Shown: in pieces, positions 5,232-6,673 of the stretch
Position numbering within the stretch: the first letter of the stretch is position 1
Layout of the letters: each line of letters opens with the position of its first letter
The notes under the pieces: generated by a model
Seen by the model: the letters and a program-made list of their open reading frames with translations, nothing else
Database searches by the model: none
Told to the model about the DNA's origin: nothing
Made by a program: the position numbers and the translations under genes
NCBI GenBank assembly: GCA_001002285.1
Contig: LCLX01000007.1
Location: forward strand, 1 to 6,673
Direction of reading: 5' to 3'
From: Microgenomates group bacterium GW2011_GWC1_46_15
GTDB lineage: Bacteria > Patescibacteria > Microgenomatia > UBA1400 > UBA12028
Length of the DNA: 6,673 bases

Positions 5232-5645
5232 GTGAAAGAAAAATATTTTGATTGGATAAAGATTTTGGCAGTTATTGGAATATCTTTGGCACTATTTCTT
5301 CTTTGGGAACGTTATTTTCAGCCCTCGTTTCAACCTTGCAATATTAACGCGACGGTAAACTGCGACGCAGTAATTTCGGGCGCGCTTTCAAACACTTTGG
5401 GAATCCCAACTCCGCTAATCGGGCTAACGGGCTACATAATAATTCTAATTGCCTCTTTTAGGAAGAATGCCAAATTAGTTTTAGGAATGTCTGCTTTTGG
5501 TTTACTCTTTTGCCTTTATATTGCTTACCGCGAAATTTTTCAACTTCACGTAATATGTCCGGTTTGTATTGCCTGTCAACTCGACATGATCACGGTTTTT
5601 ATTCTCGGCATACTTCTAAATAAGAAAACCATAGAACAGCCTTAG
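5232..5645 (+). CDS. VKOR-family disulfide-bond forming membrane protein
   Basis: Vitamin K epoxide reductase family protein. Bacterial members reoxidise a DsbA-like thiol oxidase outside the membrane and pass electrons to quinone. At 137 residues it covers the four-helix core, with membrane segments at about 9-27, 61-76, 82-100 and 116-131. The loop Cys pair Cys36 and Cys44 (PCNINATVNCDAV), the GIP at 57-59 and the active CxxC at 109-112 (CPVC) are all present; Cys115 is extra. No fused thioredoxin domain is present, so a separate DsbA-like partner is expected elsewhere. The start is GTG at 5232, seven bases after the cupredoxin stop and overlapping a weak AAGG, consistent with co-transcription. 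The Cys-rich exported protein at 2023 is a plausible final substrate. Confidence 0.93.
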   Translation: MKEKYFDWIKILAVIGISLALFLLWERYFQPSFQPCNINATVNCDAVISGALSNTLGIPTPLIGLTGYIIILIASFRKNAKLVLGMSAFGLLFCLYIAYREIFQLHVICPVCIACQLDMITVFILGILLNKKTIEQP

Positions 5646-5657
5646 TGGAAGTGTTAC

Positions 5658-5722
5658 AATAGCTTCATAACAGACTTGGTCTGATATAATCTTTGATTAT
5701 GAGTTTATCTGTCGGAATAGTC
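5658..5722 (+). repeat. Promoter repeat, copy 1 (direct repeat with 6502-6566)
   Basis: Bases 5658-5704 are identical to 6502-6548 (47 of 47), and the following 18 bases differ at five positions, giving 60 of 65 overall at an offset of 844 bp. The block contains an inverted repeat, an extended -10 promoter and the first eight codons of an ORF. All five differences are synonymous in that ORF. Confidence 0.95.
5671..5690 (+). promoter_or_regulatory. Extended -10 promoter with inverted-repeat operator, copy 1
   Basis: TGATATAAT at 5682-5690 is a perfect extended -10 element; no good -35 is seen, as is common for this promoter type. CAGAC-TTG-GTCTG at 5671-5683 is a perfect 5-bp inverted repeat overlapping the upstream edge of the -10, a natural repressor position. 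The ATG at 5699 follows the -10 by eight bases, so the transcript should be leaderless. Confidence 0.65.
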
Positions 5723-5761
5723 TTTTCGCTGTCCCAACATTTGATTTTTACTTCAGAATAA
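5699..5761 (+). CDS. 20-codon upstream ORF (leader peptide candidate 1)
   Basis: A short ORF starting MSLSVGIV and continuing FSLSQHLIFTSE, read from an ATG eight bases after a strong extended -10. Its stop lies three bases before the TTG start of the coiled-coil gene, suggesting translational coupling. The first eight codons match the start of ychF at 6543 with only synonymous changes, while the VGxxFSL(S/T)QxL part resembles the upstream ORF at 6138. It may be a leader peptide, or a relic of a ychF 5' end fused to other sequence. No function is known. Confidence 0.45.
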   Translation: MSLSVGIVFSLSQHLIFTSE

Positions 5762-5764
5762 CCA

Positions 5765-6118
5765 TTGACGGAAGAAGTTAGAGATAATAGTATGAGTCTA
5801 ATGACGAAAAAGGATCCAAAAGTTTTTGTAACAAATGAAGTCCTGACTGAAACTTTGGATGATGCCGTTGATACACTCCTAAAAGGGATGGACAACATGC
5901 TTGAGGAACAGAAGAAGATTTTTGCTACAAAGGAAGATCTAAAAGGGTTTGCGACGAAAGAGGACATAAAAGAGTTAGCTACAAAAGAAGATTTGAAAAG
6001 AGAAGTTTCGTGGTTGAGAGATGATATTAAAGGTCTGACTGCGGATCTGTCGGAGACTGTTTCCAAGAAAGAATTTAACCAACTCAAGGGAAAAGTAGAT
6101 AAATATCTGGCTTCTTAG
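5765..6118 (+). CDS. Coiled-coil protein with three ATKEDL repeats
   Basis: A soluble, highly charged 117-residue protein, predicted helical coiled coil; function unknown. Three consecutive nine-residue units occupy residues 53-79: FATKEDLKG, FATKEDIKE and LATKEDLKR, followed by REVSWLRDDIKGL and a heptad-like C-terminus (VSKKEFNQLKGKVDKYLAS). Such proteins are frequent in CPR genomes, often next to defence or cell-surface genes, but without a proven role. The TTG at 5765 is chosen because it lies three bases after the upstream ORF and because MTEE lines up with VTEE near the start of the next coiled-coil gene; an ATG at 5792 is the alternative, giving 108 residues. It is a likely paralogue of the gene at 6221. 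Confidence 0.75.
   Translation: MTEEVRDNSMSLMTKKDPKVFVTNEVLTETLDDAVDTLLKGMDNMLEEQKKIFATKEDLKGFATKEDIKELATKEDLKREVSWLRDDIKGLTADLSETVSKKEFNQLKGKVDKYLAS
5921..6001 (+). repeat. Three 27-bp coding repeats (ATKEDL units)
   Basis: Units at 5921-5947, 5948-5974 and 5975-6001 encode nearly the same nonapeptide but differ at many third codon positions. The repeat is therefore old and kept by selection on the protein, unlike the fresh 24-bp repeat at 2395. Confidence 0.8.
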
Positions 6119-6125
6119 AAGTGTT

Positions 6126-6131
6126 TAAAAT
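6126..6131 (+). promoter_or_regulatory. Possible -10 element before the second upstream ORF
   Basis: TAAAAT at 6126-6131 lies six bases before the ATG at 6138, the same geometry as at 3737. No convincing -35 is visible, so support is weak. Confidence 0.3.
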
Positions 6132-6137
6132 ACACCC

Positions 6138-6221
6138 ATGAGTTCCTTAGAAGTTGGGACTCACTTTTCGTTAACCCAAACCTTATTGACACATTGTCTT
6201 CATGAATTATCATTAACCTAA
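6138..6221 (+). CDS. 27-codon upstream ORF (leader peptide candidate 2)
   Basis: A short ORF beginning MSSLEVGTHFSLTQTL, whose stop overlaps the next start as TAATG. It shares VGxxFSL(S/T)QxL with the upstream ORF at 5699, including CTTTTCG and CCCAA at the DNA level and synonymous changes at Val, Gly and two Leu codons. Against it, a near-consensus promoter (6186-6213) lies within the ORF and alone could explain conservation of its second half. Real translation is therefore uncertain. Confidence 0.4.
   Translation: MSSLEVGTHFSLTQTLLTHCLHELSLT
6186..6213 (+). promoter_or_regulatory. Near-consensus promoter of the second coiled-coil gene
   Basis: TTGACA at 6186-6191 is a perfect -35 and TATCAT at 6208-6213 matches five of six of the -10, with 16 bp spacing. 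The ATG at 6221 follows the -10 by seven bases. This is the strongest promoter in the window and is independent of the upstream ORF. Confidence 0.75.
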
Positions 6222-6469
6222 TGGTAGTAGTTACGGAAGAAAAGTTGGGAAAATATTTTGCAAAATCTTTTAAAGAGGTAGTTCTGCCCGCGTTGGAGGA
6301 TATGGAAGAAAGATTAGCCTCAAAAAAAGATCTGGAGAAAGTTCGCAAAGATCTTGGGGGGCAGATAGATTCTTTGGACAGAAAATTTGATGCTGTTCAG
6401 GATCGACTTGATAATCACGGCAAGCGTATTCAAAAACTGGAATCTCAGGTTTCTGCTGTTGCTTCTTAG
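6221..6469 (+). CDS. Small coiled-coil protein, paralogue of the 5765 gene
   Basis: An 82-residue, soluble, charged protein. The first half (KYFAKSFKEVVLPALEDMEERL) is amphipathic, then ASKKDLEKV looks like one degenerate ATKEDL unit, and the rest (IDSLDRKFDAVQDRLDNHGKRIQKLESQV) is a regular heptad coiled coil. Its start context VTEE and its ending AS followed by TAG (the same nine bases GCTTCTTAG) parallel the gene at 5765, so the two are likely a diverged tandem pair. The ATG at 6221 is fixed by a near-consensus promoter seven bases upstream. It may form a homo-oligomer or a mixed coiled coil with its neighbour; this is inference only. Confidence 0.75.
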   Translation: MVVVTEEKLGKYFAKSFKEVVLPALEDMEERLASKKDLEKVRKDLGGQIDSLDRKFDAVQDRLDNHGKRIQKLESQVSAVAS

Positions 6470-6501
6470 GTTTGCATCTCACAAATCTGATTTAATGGTA
6501 A

Positions 6502-6566
6502 AATAGCTTCATAACAGACTTGGTCTGATATAATCTTTGATTATGAGTCTATCTGTAGGGATTGTG
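6502..6566 (+). repeat. Promoter repeat, copy 2 (direct repeat with 5658-5722)
   Basis: Second copy of the 65-bp block, with the same inverted repeat (6515-6527) and extended -10 TGATATAAT (6526-6534), eight bases before the ATG at 6543. It begins 32 bases after the stop of the coiled-coil gene. Confidence 0.95.
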
Positions 6567-6673
6567 GGCCTTCCAAATGTGGGTCCCAGCACAGCACTTA
6601 CTTGTTCCCGAGGTTTACATCCTCGCGTCGCAATTGCGTGTGTGCTGGACTGCACTTCCATTTTTTTATATCA
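6543..6673 (+). pseudogene. ychF: 5' end of ychF (Obg-like GTPase/ATPase), homology lost within the P-loop
   Basis: The first 14 codons read MSLSVGIVGLPNVG, the characteristic N-terminus of YchF/OLA1, a ribosome-associated ATPase of the Obg family that normally continues KSTLFNALT. Here codon 15 is Pro (CCC) instead of the essential P-loop Lys. ST and ALT can still be picked out (GPSTALT), but nothing after that resembles YchF. The frame stays open to the window edge, so there is no premature stop. Options are a truncated or interrupted ychF, an element inserted at the P-loop codon, or a contig-end artefact. A structured, GC-richer segment starts exactly at the break. Confidence 0.55.
6583..6667. 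other. Structured segment after the ychF break: nested stems and a T7 run
   Basis: An outer stem pairs GTCC(C)AGCACA (6583-6593, one bulged C) with TGTGCTGGAC (6641-6650). Inside it are a 5-bp hairpin CGAGG-CCTCG (6609-6625, seven-base loop) and the palindrome CGCAATTGCG (6629-6638). Seven T residues follow at 6661-6667. It is clearly richer in GC than the surroundings. It could be a small structured RNA with terminator, the end of a transposable element, or an assembly junction; I cannot assign it. Confidence 0.45.

Noticed and set aside
5665..6087. 140-codon minus-strand ORF opposite the first coiled-coil gene
   Set aside because: Its Ser/Phe repeats are the complement of the ATKEDL units. 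Its last residues recur in a minus frame at the second promoter copy only because the DNA is duplicated and the wobble positions of both frames coincide there.
6583..6650. tRNA or intein at the ychF break
   Set aside because: There is no T-loop GTTCGA, no cloverleaf and no CCA end for a tRNA; for an intein there is no Cys/Ser-led A block directly at the junction and the readable length is too short.
6502..6661. 50-codon minus-strand ORF starting at ATG 6661, preceded by a TGATATAAA-like box
   Set aside because: It ends in sequence explained by the promoter repeat, whose plus-strand reading is a clear YchF N-terminus. The ORF has no recognisable product, though its promoter-like start is noted.

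Overview
The window looks like a piece of a Candidate Phyla Radiation genome, most likely Microgenomates (Woesebacteria/Levybacteria-like). This rests on several features: moderately AT-rich DNA, very short intergenic gaps, GTG and TTG starts, TGA used as a normal stop (cysS ends in TGA, so not the recoded Gracilibacteria/SR1), Pro/Thr-rich surface proteins behind an N-terminal membrane anchor, small coiled-coil proteins with repeated ATKEDL units, and a short palindromic repeat of a type common in these genomes inserted in frame in a housekeeping gene. The lineage is inferred from these habits; no marker gene phylogeny was possible.

Layout. 11-1998: a two-gene operon, cysteinyl-tRNA synthetase followed by a HAD phosphatase, overlapping by ATGA. 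2023-3275: two exported, membrane-anchored proteins with Pro/Thr stalks, one carrying a Cys-rich module and a small beta-type domain, the other with a VPATG-like C-terminal anchor. 3276-3338: a tandem 20-bp repeat and nested palindromes between convergent genes. 3339-3668 (minus) and 3749-4057 (plus): two small unrecognised proteins, one helical and soluble, one with three membrane segments, divergently transcribed. 4058-4168: two perfect 28-bp palindromes. 4169-4528 (minus): a small DUF5658-like membrane protein whose N-terminus appears frameshifted. 4529-4744: a palindrome-rich control region. 4745-5645: a membrane-anchored cupredoxin and a VKOR-family disulfide-forming enzyme, probably one operon. 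5646-6469: two consecutive units, each a short upstream ORF joined closely to a small coiled-coil protein. 6502-6673: a second copy of the promoter block, leading into the first codons of ychF, which loses homology inside the P-loop and runs into a structured segment.

How the parts may work together. VKOR supplies disulfides outside the membrane. The Cys-rich exported protein at 2023 (eight Cys before the stalk, two in the C-terminal domain) is a plausible client, and the cupredoxin beside VKOR is a plausible electron carrier whose axial ligand position is Ile instead of Met. Most promoters I can see place the -10 hexamer only 6-8 bases before the start codon, so leaderless transcripts seem to be the rule here.

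The most unusual part is 5658-6673. An exact 47-bp repeat holding an extended -10 promoter and a small inverted-repeat operator occurs twice, 844 bp apart, and continues into eight codons that differ only at synonymous positions. One copy leads into a 20-codon upstream ORF before a coiled-coil gene, the other into a broken or interrupted ychF start.
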